64,000 bases of DNA, taken from NCBI RefSeq assembly GCF_007655135.1, contig NC_045128.1:32210811-32274810 (forward strand). Reading direction: 5' to 3'. The translations under genes were made by a program, and so were the position numbers. The number at the start of each line of letters is the position of its first letter. Within the stretch, counting starts at the first letter, position 1. Positions 43,453 through 55,704 of the stretch are shown piece after piece. The notes below the pieces were generated by a model. The model was not told where the DNA came from. It saw nothing but the letters and a program-made list of their open reading frames with translations, and searched no databases. This stretch comes from Punica granatum (Eukaryota > Streptophyta > Magnoliopsida > Myrtales > Lythraceae).

Positions 43453-45053
43453 TAGTTTTAATGAGGAAATTCTACAATTTGTACAAAACCTTTTTGAAAT
43501 ATAACACTTTTTTACAAAAAGTAAAAATTGTAATGATTTCATACAAAACGTTTATATTATACTTCAGTGTTGAACAATCCGTCAATTTTTACTGACGTGG
43601 CTCCATGTGGCAGATAACGTATCCAACAATGGTAACGTGATGTGCCACATCATTAATATATCAATAAAAACAAAAAAAAAAAGGAAAAATACAATAAAAT
43701 TTCAAAAAAAAATAAAATTGTTGAAATATACAATAAAATCTCAGAAAAATTAAAATTTTTAAAAAATTAAAATTTTTAAAAAATTAAAATTTTTAAAAAA
43801 TTAAAATTTTTAAAAAATTAAAATTATTTTTTTTCAGAAAAGTTTTGCAAACACCACTAAATAAAAAATTCAATAAAACTTCACAAAAATATCAAAATAA
43901 TCCCAAAAATACTAAATGAAAATATTTTTTAAAGAAAATTTAAAATCACCACCATATCCAAAAAATACAACAAATTTTTTAAAATAAAAAAATGGAAAAA
44001 TATCATAAAATTTCAGTAAAATAACAAAATTATTTCGAAAAATACTAAAATTAAAGAAATTTTTTCTATAATTTTTTTAAAAAAATATCACATAATCTTA
44101 AAAATAAAATGTAATTTTTAGAAAAATAACGAAAAAATTGGAAAGATATAATCAAATTTTAGTATATAACAAAAAACTCTTGAAAAATTTAAATGATTCA
44201 ACTCAATTTGATTTGTGCAATGATTATAAATGTTGACAAATATGTTAATGTGTAAGAATATATATGTATGTATATATAGATGTAAATGTAAATGGGAAAT
44301 TTATTATTAAAAATTTGATAATAAAAATGGTTAGAAAAAATATCAGTGAGAAATTATTATTAAATAGCAGAAAAAAGACATAATAGAAATAATTATATTG
44401 TTGAATATAACGAAGAATATAATTGAGTTGAGTTGAGTAAAATTATTATTTGAAAAAAAACAACTAAGTGGTTTTTTCAAAAATTTTGTAAATATTATAT
44501 TTTTTGAAAAACTTTGTTATTTTTCCTAGTTTTTTTTAGATTTTTCCAAATTTAGTTTGATATTTTTCTGAAATTATGTTGTATTGTTATATTTATTATA
44601 TTTTTATTGTATTTTCAGATTTAGTGCTGTTTCTTAAGAGTTTTCTAAAAATATATATTCTAGTTTTCTTTTTTTGAAAACTTTTAATTTTCTTGAAATT
44701 TTATTGGGTTTTTTAAAAAAATTTCTGAAAAAACATATTTTTATTTTTTTAAAATGTTTTTTTTAGATTTTATTGTATGTTCCAAAATTTCTTATCGTTT
44801 TTCGGAAATTTTATTTTATTTTCCTATTTTTTATTGTTATATTAAATTCTTAATAATATGGCACGCCATGTCAACATTGTTGGATACGTCAATAATCACT
44901 GTAGAACCACATCAACATAAATTGACGAATTGTTGAACATTGAAATATAATATAAACGTTTTGTATGAAACCGTTATAATTTTTAGTTTTTGTATGAACG
45001 AGTTACATTTCAAAAAGCTTTTGTACCAATTGTGGAATTTTCCCTAGTTTTAA
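43453..45053. mobile_element. Non-autonomous Mutator-like element, 1,583 bp, perfect 9-bp target duplication
   Basis: The body is 43462-45044, flanked by identical 9-mers TAGTTTTAA (43453-43461 and 45045-45053). The ends are inverted repeats of at least 180 bases: the left 'aattctacaatttgtacaaa' matches the reverse complement of the right 'aattccacaattggtacaaa', with further matches through 'atacaaaacgtttatattat' and 'gtatccaacaatg'. The interior is extremely AT-rich and without coding potential. Confidence 0.85.
43750..43826. repeat. 17-bp palindromic tandem repeat inside the Mutator-like element
   Basis: Four and a half copies of TTAAAATTTTTAAAAAA. Each unit is nearly self-complementary. 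Confidence 0.85.
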
Positions 45054-45097
45054 ATAATAATGTTCCATATACTATACTATGCAGAAACTGAAAATAA

Positions 45098-45405
45098 TTA
45101 GGTTGTGTTTGATTTTAGAATTGAGTAGAATTGGATTTTGGTTTTAATTGGTTTGTGATGATTGTGTTGTTGAATTATGAGAAAATGTGTGAAAAAAGTA
45201 ATGAATAATTAAGAGAAAGTAATGATTGTATTGTTGAATTATATAAAAAGTAATGAATATGTGAGAGAATTTAGTATTAAAAATTGAATTGAATTATTAA
45301 AAAATTGAAGAAAATGAAAAAGTAATAATTGTGTTGTTGAATTGAAGATAAGTGAAATTAACTGGAATAGAGTTAAAAAAAATTTTGAAACCAAATAGGC
45401 CGTTA
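45098..45405. mobile_element. Tourist-like MITE
   Basis: TTA flanks a body whose left end GGTTGTGTTTGATTTT pairs with the reverse complement of the right end CGGCCTATTTGGTTTC, offset by one base. The interior repeats 'aagtaatgattgtattgttg' in varied forms. It lies next to the Mutator-like element at 43462-45044. Confidence 0.55.
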
Positions 45406-47760
45406 ATGTTTTGTTTCTAACCATAAAAAACATTTGGTGTAATTCATAAATAAAGTCTTTAAAAAAATTAAGCACTTTGATGCTAATTCTAATAATTCAT
45501 ACTAATTTCATTTGTAGAACAATTAACAATAATTATTGTAACTTCTATGTATTATATCTTACATGCGGATTATAAAATTCAATAGTATATTTGTTCATAT
45601 ATTGAATCCACGATTTTTCTTTACTTATGTATTGGCTTTTTTCCGTGTATTGCATGAGGTTTTGATGCGAGTAACTTTTTGTAATTACAAATTTTGACCT
45701 GAGTTTCTTTTTTAAAATAAATAAGAAAATATTTTTTAAAATTTATTAGTAGTATGGGTACATAGTTGCTAATATTACAAAACCAAGTGTAACTCTGCAC
45801 AATTATAATAGCACTTCCATTATGGCACTCTACCAATCTTATATAGACCAAATTAATAATTACTTCACCTTTTTTCAAGCTCTTAACGTACAAATTAACT
45901 TGACTTCCTTTATGATTACATAAAATTTAAAAATACAATAAAATGAAAAAAAAAATTGATCTTATTAACAAACCCATTCGTTTTTTTAATTTCCGTATAA
46001 ATTATATAGTTTCTTGATAAATATTTTACATATATTTTAATTGTATGATAAAAAAACTTTTTCTATTTAATATAAAGATCGGAAGAATATATTTATATAT
46101 TCAATTTCATGTTTGAACTCATAATTTATAAGTTATATGTACAGATGATAATAAATAATATGATTCTTTAAATTAATTAACATATTTCAATTTTGAAATA
46201 GTTAAACGACCACATTTACTTTTCTAATTAATTAAATTATGAAAACTATACTTTCTTTTCGGTGAAGATGAAACCTATGCATTTTGGGCCACAGATTTTA
46301 ATTTTTTGTCCTACTTTTTAGTACAGTTACTTAATATAGTCAACCAAATTTACATAATATACATATTCTTTTTAATTTTTATTTATACTCTTGTGATAAC
46401 GTATTTTTTATATAGTTATTCTATTCAAATTTGTACGAAAATATTTTATAAGATGAACATTATAATTGAAGCATGTGCTTTCGATCAATTCATACTTCAG
46501 TAGCTTTAGTAAAATAAAATTTTAAAAATGTATGCATAATTTAAGGTAACAAAATTAACGTGCGGGATACACAATTATGAAAAAACTAATTTTGATTCTT
46601 TCACTTGGTGATGTTTCTAATGAGTATTTCAATTGAAAATCAATGTGTTTACATAACTAAACCAGTTGATAAATAAATTATCTAATTTTAGTTTTTAATG
46701 AATATCATAAAAATTAATAAATATATATAATAAACTATTATCAAATCAACATCCAATCAATGTTTGTTTTACAATAACATTTGAAAAATATTTTTTTTTT
46801 AATAAATTTAGAGATACTTACAGGGAGTTATAATGAAATTGAAACTCGAATTAAATAATATCCTATTTGTAAAATTTTTACTAAAATTATTAATGCTTAA
46901 ATTTTATACAAAATTAAGTAAATTATAATTCATACGATTTATTCGTTATTGGATGTAAAAACTATATATATATGCACTTAAATTGCTATAATATAAGATA
47001 AAAGCAAAATGTTACATACATCTCTTTCAATTATGTATGAGCATCAAATTGTATAAAAAAATGTATATTTATCCAGTGAATAAAAATTTCAAAATTCTTG
47101 TATCATGAATAATTTCGAGAGAATAAAATTAAAATTATTTAAATTTGTATAAAAAAATTAAATTGTTTGTATTAATACATTAAAGCATAATAAATGCGCC
47201 GATTATAGTTTACATTATGTATTATTATCCTAATAATAGATCTTGGATGATCTCTCCGATGAAATCTTGCATTCTTGGTCCTAATCAACTTGTTATTAGA
47301 CTGAGTTAACTTGTGTCGAGGCAATGATTATGAACATACGTGCTCAAGGACTGAAAAAAAAACGAAGCGATAAACGATCCGCCGAACAAATATTCCGAAT
47401 CTCTGGAGGTGATTACATGTACAAAGAAAATTAAGTTAACAGCACCGCAACTACTTCCTTCCAAATGGGGGTTAAAAATATAACAATGGCAATGAGAGTA
47501 TCAATCGTTCCCTCAGTGCAATGAAATAATTTTACATATGTAAAATACAGAACAAGTGCCTGAAAGGAGTGGCTATATATGATCTGTGCGCTGACGATGA
47601 GCTCTGCCCTTGTTAGACTCCCCTTGCTGAGTTTTTCTTCCCCATGACAATCCTTTCAAATCGATCCCTTGAGCAAAGTCAAATGATTTATTTTGGGGAA
47701 TCAATCAGTCAAACTGATACAGAGGAAGTCTTGCTGTAAATTCACTTCTCCAGCAACTTT
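45406..47760. other. Intergenic and PMT 3' UTR
   Basis: Very AT-rich with no repeat ends or gene seen up to about 47300. The last 300-400 bases are probably the 3' UTR of the minus-strand methyltransferase gene. Confidence 0.45.
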
Positions 47761-50700
47761 TCAAGCATGCAAGAGGCGTTTTTCACACGTTAAAATCCTA
47801 TAACTCGCATGAGGGCCCTCGGCCGTGTCCCGCAGCACCATGTGCCATCCCATGGCTTTACCAATTTCCTGAAGTTCGTCCATGACAGAGATAGAGTCCC
47901 GTATATATACATGCCCCCCGGGTCTCAGGATCCTATCCATCTCGAGCATTATAGTTGACATGTTGCATCTGGTATGAAGGAGCATAGGTAATAAGAGAAA
48001 GTTGCAGTCAATTCCAAAATAGTCCAGTCCATGTTTCTGCTTTCACAAGTAAAGATGTGATACCATACCTGTTCTTCTCCACAGAGAAGAGGCCAGCTGC
48101 ATGCAGTAAGTCATATGTTCTTGGATACGTATCAAACGGCTCACACCTGACACATTTTATGTAACTCAGCTTATCAAATTAGACTGCAAGTTTTAAACTG
48201 AACATTATAACATTGTGGAACTAGGATGTTTGATGAGAATCTAGGATGTATATCCAAGTGGAAAACTTAATCATCAAGAGATAGTCGATATACCAGTCAT
48301 GCATTACTCCAATAAGGCCACGGTCATATATGACAGGCAATGTGTTAGGGCCACTAACGGGAACCACATTAAGAACCCAGCAATCAATCTGACTCTCAAT
48401 TAATGCTGCTGCAAAACTACACAATATTTGTGAAAACATTGTCAGTGACCTATAAAGTATGATGTTAATGGAAAATACTTCAGGTAAGGAAAATACCCTC
48501 CAAAGCCAGCTTTCATGTCCAACACATTTCTTAGTTTCATCTTCTTCCACTTTAATGCCCGGACATAGCTTGCAATGATCTCATTCCAGTACTTCCATTC
48601 TGCCCTGAAAAGTTCATTTCTGGATATGACAGCATCCATCTGTATGCTCTGCAGCCTATCCGGTGGATTGTGCAAACGTGCAGGCCATTCTGTGACATTT
48701 GCCCCAAATCCATTATCAGGTAACCGAGTTACGCATGCTTTCAGATCAGTGTACCTTATAAAATCATCAAAACAGTATGTCAAGAACGCTTATCAACAGA
48801 GATGAAAGTGTCACCTAAGATTGATTAATCTACGCTCTAGCATCAATGCCCTTCCTGATTTCAATTTGACATACTCATTCAGGAATTAACAAAGTAGGTT
48901 ATTAACCATAATGATGGAACAACTAAGTCATAGGATACAACAATGAACTAACAAATTCTTCATAAACTACCTAAAATGCATTCTAGAAAGAGACATGATC
49001 CAATGATTCGCAACTTGTCATTTATGACATCATCAGATCCTTCGGAGGAAGAAAGGGACAGAGCATACCACACATTATCTGGATCATCATCTGGTTCGCA
49101 TAGTGGAGGCTTAGTACCTGCCTCCCGGCTTAGGTAACAATTGTTGTTCAATGGTTTCCTCCATATAGCAATATATCCTTCCTTCTTCACAAGCTCCCAG
49201 CAAAGACGATTTGTGAGATTTAGCATCTCTGAGAATCAGAAAAAGGAAAAATTCAGTATACAGATCAAGAACGAAATGTTCAGCACATACAGATCAAAAC
49301 TTCCTCTAATACCACATTTTCGCTGTCTGCAGTTTCATTGACTAATAACATACCAGATTAATCATGAAGTTGCCTCATTTTCACCACTTTCAAATGGACC
49401 AAATATATAGGTTTGCAGAGCTTAATCATGGATAGAGTATTATGGCATAGAGGATAATTGCACATGCCACCAATTGACTAAGAGACAGTGACGTACAAAC
49501 ACTTTTATGCATGATATATTAAAGGGACAGTGTTTAAAGGAAAGTGAAAAACTTCAAGATATTCCAAAATCAGGGTTCTGCATGATACCTTCCCATTGTT
49601 CTTCGAGAACAGGTTCATGTTTATAAACTGGTTGTGCAGCCCAAGCAAAGTATCCTCCAGCTCGGAGCATCCGGTTGACTTCAAGTAGCAGAATACCATC
49701 TTAACAGAAAAAAGCGAATCACAATGAGATAACTTTTTATGAAAGATAAAACTGAGTAATGGCATTGCAAACACGAATTGACACCAAATAGGGCAATCCA
49801 ATATTAAACTGAATGGGCCACTGAATGAAGCATAGTTACTCTCTCTTTTCTTCTTTTTTTGGCTAAATAAAGCATAGTTACTCTTCTTTTGTCATCTATC
49901 CTTCCCTAATTAAAATCCTCTTATACGCCAATAGAATGATAGATAAGTACTAGACAAGAATCACTACCATCACGAGTCCAGTTGATCCTGCACCTTGAAC
50001 AATGTATCAAGTCAAAAGCTTGACTCGGATATAGCAGGCGACGAGTAGCAAATGCTGCCACCATTGCTGGCACACCTCGCTCAAGGGCAAATTGAATTTG
50101 GTTCTCGTGGACATCTTTTGGAGCTACAGACATAGTTAAGACATCCCGTGATAACAAGTAGGCCCCAAAACTGGCAACGCCACACCCAACATCCAATACA
50201 ACTCGGATATGCCGACCAAATGTAATGTCCGGCACCATCTACCAATGCAGGATAAAAAAAAAAAAACACTTTGTGTCAGATTTTATGTGACCCATATTAA
50301 TATTATTCTGTCCTGTTACATTTGGATTGATGCAGCATTAAACCTGGGACATCTGATTCAGGTACTCATCCGCCCCATGGATAAACTGGGTTCCACCACC
50401 GGGAAATTTAAACTTATTCTTCTCCTTGAAAATCCAGTTTTGTCCACCTTTATCTTCTACCAATCGGGTGTGGGGAACATTGTAGTACCAAACCTACAAA
50501 CAAGTGGCAGTTCCCATGACAGTGATTATCTGTAAATAGATTACATGATTCATTTGTAAAGAATGTAACTTTGACTGATATACACGTTACTAGAGCAGAT
50601 TTAATAACAGACACTAATCAATTCATCATAAAATTCTTTCAGCAGCCTCGTTCTATGCTATGCCATTTTTCTTGCATTTTCTAGTCGAGCAATCGGAGAC

Positions 50701-51466
50701 AGAAGCAATTGAACTGTCGGGAAACAATTACCTCGTTACGGCTTCTTGGCCAAGGAATAGGTGGCCGATATCCTTGGGGAGAAGGGACCAAGCAATTCAA
50801 ACCCTTGTCCTTGTCGGGACAATGCCGCTCGAATCTCTCCCCTTTCTCGGTAGAATTCAGCCTCTTAATCGCCTCCACATTGTCCAAACACGGAATGTAC
50901 TCCCTCATACTCTCCGGGCAAAGATGATATTTCTTTATTGTAATTCGGCCCCCACCTCCGCCAGCTTCGGTTCCGCTAGCCTCCGTCTCACTCCCATTAG
51001 TCTTCCAGTCCTCCACGAAGTCCGGATCGAACTCGCCGACCTCAAAGTCATCCGACATAGTCCCATTCTCGTCGACGATACCGAACCTCGTGATCTGTGG
51101 CGGCGGAGGAGGAGGAATGGGCGGTGGAGGGGGAGGAGAAGCGGCGACGGGCTCGGCGGTTGCGGTGGCGGAGGAGTCCGGGGGAAGCGCATCGGCGGGC
51201 GGCGGTACGGATTGCTCGGCGCCCTGGGAGATGATGGAAGAGAGGTTGAAGGTCTTGCCGAGGTTCGGGGAGAGAGCGACGGAGGGAGGCCGCCGGTGAG
51301 CTGCGGAGGAGGACGCGGGGGAGGAGAAGAAAATGAGCTGCTGGTAGCCGTCGGACTCGGACCAGCGCTTGCCCAGGTAGAAAAATGCGATGGAGAGGGA
51401 GATGAACGCTAGGGTTTTGATCACGACCGGGGTCCTGAGGAGATTCACACTCTCGAGCGGCTTCAT
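47761..51466 (-). CDS. PMT11: Probable Golgi methyltransferase, PMT11/PMT12 type
   Basis: Type II Golgi membrane protein of the QUASIMODO2-related putative methyltransferase family, thought to methylate homogalacturonan during pectin synthesis; activity is shown only for some members. Exons, 5' to 3' on the minus strand: 51466-50732, 50493-50344, 50238-49968, 49699-49589, 49228-49069, 48754-48497, 48416-48294, 48146-48069, 47968-47761, all phase-consistent, giving 697 residues. A short basic N-terminus precedes one membrane span (about 14-32), then a low-complexity stem with proline runs ([13 protein letters not shown]) and the catalytic region. The SAM-binding motif is [17 protein letters not shown] (D311-G315). 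Family signatures include [63 protein letters not shown] and MDRILRPGG. It lies between HESO1 and BPM3, as PMT11 does in Arabidopsis, which supports orthology. Confidence 0.93.
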
Positions 51467-52430
51467 GGCTCCGTCGGAGAGAGAGAGAGAGATCTGAGAT
51501 CTTTCTCTATCGAAAAAGAAGAAGGGAGAAGGTGACCGAGTGGCTGTGACTGACCCACTGGAGGGAGCAAGGTGAGCTCAGTCCAGATTTGATACGGTCA
51601 CCGGCGGGTGATCGTGTTATGCTCCAACGGACACGTCAGGGCGGGTAGACCGAGCTGACTTGGCGGGCAGTGGGACGGGAAGTTATGGGGGAAATATTGA
51701 AAGGACGTCGAGGAAACTAGCGGGAATTGCAACATGCGGCATTACGGCAAAATTTATTACCCTTCTTTATTATTTTCTAACATGGCACATGCGCAATTGC
51801 ATTGCTTATTGTCATCAATAAGCAATTGCATGTTCAGTGAAAGTTCGAATGAGGCCCAACTAGAACATGATGAACCAAAAATATATACCGCACGGTGCGG
51901 TCTATTAGCTTAAAGAATATCCACTGAAGGTTCAGTTAATGGGAAAAAAAAAATTGAGAGGAACGTATTAAATATATGGACCTTGCGTAATATATTGTAT
52001 GTTCGAAATGGAAGTCTCCCAGCGCGCCCAAATATTACTAACAATTTATATATTATAATTGATTGATAAGTAATTAGCTTTTCGGTAATATTACTAGTAA
52101 TTAGTTATTTTGTGAGCGTATATCTCATTTTAGTCACATTTTTTTCTTTTTAATGGAGCTTGATAACTAGATGTTCAATTTCTCAGATTTTTTAAAGGCA
52201 ATAAATGCAACAGCCTTAAAAACTTAAATCAATTCTCAATTTTTTCAGATTGCTATAATTCGAACGAAAAATAAAAATATGAACCGTTAGAACATTCGAT
52301 ATTTAGCAATTCCCGTAAAAAAAAAAAAGAAACACAAAATTACTGTTATTGTTCCAGCTAAATTTAGTTAAGACATTTGCAATCATGTTTTATTTCTTCG
52401 ATTGTTAGCTTTCACGTTGATATGGAACAA
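51467..52430. other. PMT promoter and intergenic
   Basis: 51470-51500 has a (GA)n/(CT)n tract next to the start codon, common in plant leaders. The rest is spacer with no gene. Confidence 0.4.
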
Positions 52431-53642
52431 CCAAGGTTGTCAAGATAGCTTGCAGGATCTTAAGATAGTGTAATCTTACGATCTTGCACCTCGGCCACCT
52501 ATCCCGATCTGAACCAAAAGATTAAAAAGTAAGATCCGTCTAGGATAATTAGTTGGATTGTCGGATAATAAGATAGTTGCAATCCAACCGATCCTCGCCC
52601 ATGCGTCTTTGGGTGATTTTAAAGTAATTTTGGGTTAAACTAACTCCATTTTCCGGCCGATGTTTCAATCCATTCGACAACATATGACGGTAATGATGAC
52701 GAAGATCTTCATGATAATTTAAATGACATATGATATGTTTTTTTTTTGTTCTTATTTGTTATTTCTATTTCGATACTGTGATTTATATTTTAGTAAATTG
52801 TGAACTATGATTTCTGCTATTCTATGTAGGGCTGTTAAAAAATATCCGAAAAATCAAAACCAATTCGAAAAATCGAATATTCACATATATGGTTTGGTTA
52901 CTGAGTGGTTTTTCTTGAAGTTTTGTGGATATAGTTTGGTTTTTTATTTTTAAAGTTAAAAATCGAAACAAATAAACCAAAACATATATCATATATGTAT
53001 ATAAATTATATTTTTCTTCCCAAGGGCCTTGCAATCCCTATCTTTGAAACAACTTTTTTATGCGTGTATTGAGTTATGGGTGATTTACTTGGCTACTTTG
53101 AACTTGGTTGATTTTGCTACTTTTCTTAATCATGGACGTTAAAAATGAAGGTTAAATTTGGCATTTTTACCTCTTTTTTGTTGTTGTTTAGGATATCATG
53201 TATGATGTTTTGTGACTTTTTCGTAAATAAATGAGTCTAGATATGGCCAATACAAGAATTAAATTGCTCATGATATATTAGGATTAGTACGACCCAAAAG
53301 AGTAATAGCTTATTCAGTTAATTGAACCGAAAATTCGAATTTTATGGTTTGATTTTATTTTAAAAATTGTGGTTTGGATATTGATATAGTTTTCAATTTT
53401 TAAAAAACCAAAATTATGGTTTGGTTACAGTTTAAGCCAAAAACCGCACCAAACCGAAACTATGCACCCCTAATTCTATGACATTGCTTGTTGAATGGTG
53501 AGTAAAAATTATAAATGACAAATTTTATGTCTATATTTTTTCATTATAGGAAAGATCTTACAATACTTAATATGATCATGCGATCTTTAATCCCATAATC
53601 CCCTTACAATTCTAAGTAGAATCACGATCTTGACAACCTTGG
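52431..53642. mobile_element. Element with CCAAGGTTGTCAAGAT terminal inverted repeats
   Basis: The ends are a perfect 16-base inverted repeat (52431-52446 and 53627-53642). Subterminal GATC-rich sequence matches the element at 13677-14307. It has been interrupted by the hAT-like insertion at 52827-53472. Removing the insertion leaves about 560 bp. No target duplication was identified, so the superfamily is uncertain. Confidence 0.65.
52819..53480. mobile_element. Non-autonomous hAT element with 8-bp target duplication (nested)
   Basis: The body is 52827-53472 (646 bp). The ends TAGGGCTGTTAAAAAATA and, reversed, TAGGGGTGCATAGTTTCGG are typical hAT (Ac-like) termini. Both sides carry the 8-mer ATTCTATG (52819-52826, 53473-53480). 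Subterminal AACCGAA/GGTTTGG words repeat through the body. It sits inside the element at 52431-53642 and is therefore younger. Confidence 0.85.
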
Positions 53643-53649
53643 ACTAAGT

Positions 53650-54194
53650 AAGCTTCTTATATATAGTTGTGACGCAATGTTATCTTGCCCCACCAAAAGC
53701 AACTTCTGTTAAATACCAAGTTTGATAATGAAATAATTGTAATTGTTTATTTTGAGTATCTACCTCTAAAGGTTCGATGGCAAGTAATCCATCAAAGATT
53801 ATGACAAGGAAATTAAGTGGATAAATCAAGAAAAAAGGAAAAAAAAATAATTGGCAAGGAAATATAAGGTATTCAAGTCAAGTGATGGATCAAATTCTTT
53901 TGTGAAATCTGAGTTTTAATTATAAAAAGTTAAAAATAAAACTAGAAAAATGCATTTTTTATACAATGAAAGTGAAATTGGGAAATCAACTGTATATGGG
54001 GAAAAGAAAGAAAAATATAACTCGCACAGAAATTTAAAAGTTATTTTTTATTAAATTGACCACTGAATAGAAATCATGGGTGGTCATTTGTGAGGAAAGG
54101 GGAGCTTATTTTATTTTATTTCTTGTATAACGGATCACATTTTTAGGGAAGCAAATAATTTCTTTTAAATAAGTTTGAGTATAGAAAATTCATG
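53650..54194. other. Intergenic, nothing recognised
   Basis: AT-rich spacer with no supported gene or repeat ends. Confidence 0.45.
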
Positions 54195-54350
54195 TGGCAC
54201 TTACAATATGAAAATGCAAAAGAAAGGGAGAAATTTTGAAAAATAAAAATTACACAAATTTTTAAAAAATATATTAATATTAATTTTTTTTAAATGGTGC
54301 CGGGCTGCGGGTGAGAAAAGGCCACCCAATCGCCCCCACATTCTTATGGA
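54195..54350 (-). repeat. Dispersed repeat with GC-rich core, copy B
   Basis: Reverse-oriented relative of 11878-12000. Read on the minus strand, the order is ggtccataagaatgtggggg, a GC block with 'ctcacccgcagcccggcacc', then an AT-rich tail with gtaatttttatttttcaaaa. The flank contains (ataag)n-like repeats near 54370-54430. Confidence 0.55.
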
Positions 54351-55500
54351 CCTCAACTCATTCTTATATAATATAAGATATAAGATAAGATAAAATATAT
54401 AAGATAAGATGAAATCAGATATAAGATAGTATGTATCAATACAATTTTAAACGGCAATAGTAATTTGAAATAATATTAATTAATATTACTCTTACTGAAT
54501 AATCCATACTACTCTTTCAAGTAAAAATAAAAACAGTAATCTAGCTTATCCAAGAAAAAAGTAATGTAAAAATCTGATTCTTCAATAAATTATTTAAGAC
54601 ATCAAACAACAAAATCAAATAAGTAAAAATATATCAAAAAAAAAGGAATCAAAATAAGTAAAAGTAATTTGACCTTTTTATAAAAACAAATTTTTATCTT
54701 GAAAAACAAAAAAAGCAATTTTTGATTACCGGTTTATTTTGGATATCAAAGTTGAAGCTTCTCCTTTTAGATAGATTCTCTCTAACATTCGAGGATTAAT
54801 TTAAAGGAGATGGAAGATTCAATTCTTCTATACATATCAGGAAGACAAATGTTGCGTAGATTGGTTTGCAAGAAGAGCTTCATCCTTTCCACTTGGATTT
54901 CATTTCCTTAGCTCGATTTCTAACGGTTTAGGCTATCTCTTGTTAGGAGATAACGTTGGGGTTTCCATACCCCATTTCTATTTGATTTAATTTATGTTTT
55001 CTTTTAATTTATGTACGGGCTTCTGCCCTTCCATTTTCCCAAAAAAGTAGCAATTTTTTTTTATCTTTTGATTAAATTAAACTACATTTAATTGAGAAAA
55101 AAACAGATAAGAATCAAATACAGATAACTACTTTCAATCCTATCGAATTCTAGACATGTAATATTAATCTTATCTGATTTCTGATACAATAATACTATTG
55201 TCAAACATAAGATGCGTCTAACTTTAATTGAATTATATTTTTGTTGCCAAAATTACGAACAATTAATCTATTTCGTTGATTAAAAGGTCGAAGAAGTATG
55301 GAATGTAACTGAGGGAGAAAAAAATCTATAATACAGTAAACTATTTATTATTTCTATACAAATAAATAAAATAAAATTTCAAGAAATTCAACATTATATT
55401 GGACTAATAGGAAATAAATTTAATTTCCTTCCAATAAATTATATTTTTGGCAATAATGAAATAAACAGTATATGTTATTATTCAAAGCTGTTCCGGTTCA
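54351..55500. other. Intergenic, BPM3 upstream region
   Basis: The first part has simple ATAAG repeats. 54730-55030 may be part of an old retroposon (ends 'cttctgcccttccattttcccaaaaaa'), not assignable. No gene. Confidence 0.4.
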
Positions 55501-55545
55501 CATAACAAATCGAGACCGTTAATAAACACTCGAACTCTGTCCCTT

Positions 55546-55571
55546 CCTCTCTCTCTCTCTCTCTCTCTCAC
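55546..55571 (+). repeat. (CT)n tract in the likely BPM3 leader
   Basis: About twelve CT units some 135 bases before the start codon. Pyrimidine-rich tracts near transcription starts are common in plants. Confidence 0.8.
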
Positions 55572-55704
55572 CAAAACCCGTCGCCGATCACGGCGCGATC
55601 TCTCCCCTTTACCTCGCCGATTCCTTCGAATTCCGGCGATTCCCTCCGTCGTCTTTCAAAACCCTAACCTTAACTTCCTTCAATCGCATGCTACCTCAGG
55701 CGCC

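Noticed and set aside
50660..51412. 250-codon plus-strand frame
   Set aside because: It is the shadow of exon 1 of the minus-strand PMT gene, whose membrane span and conserved motifs are unmistakable.
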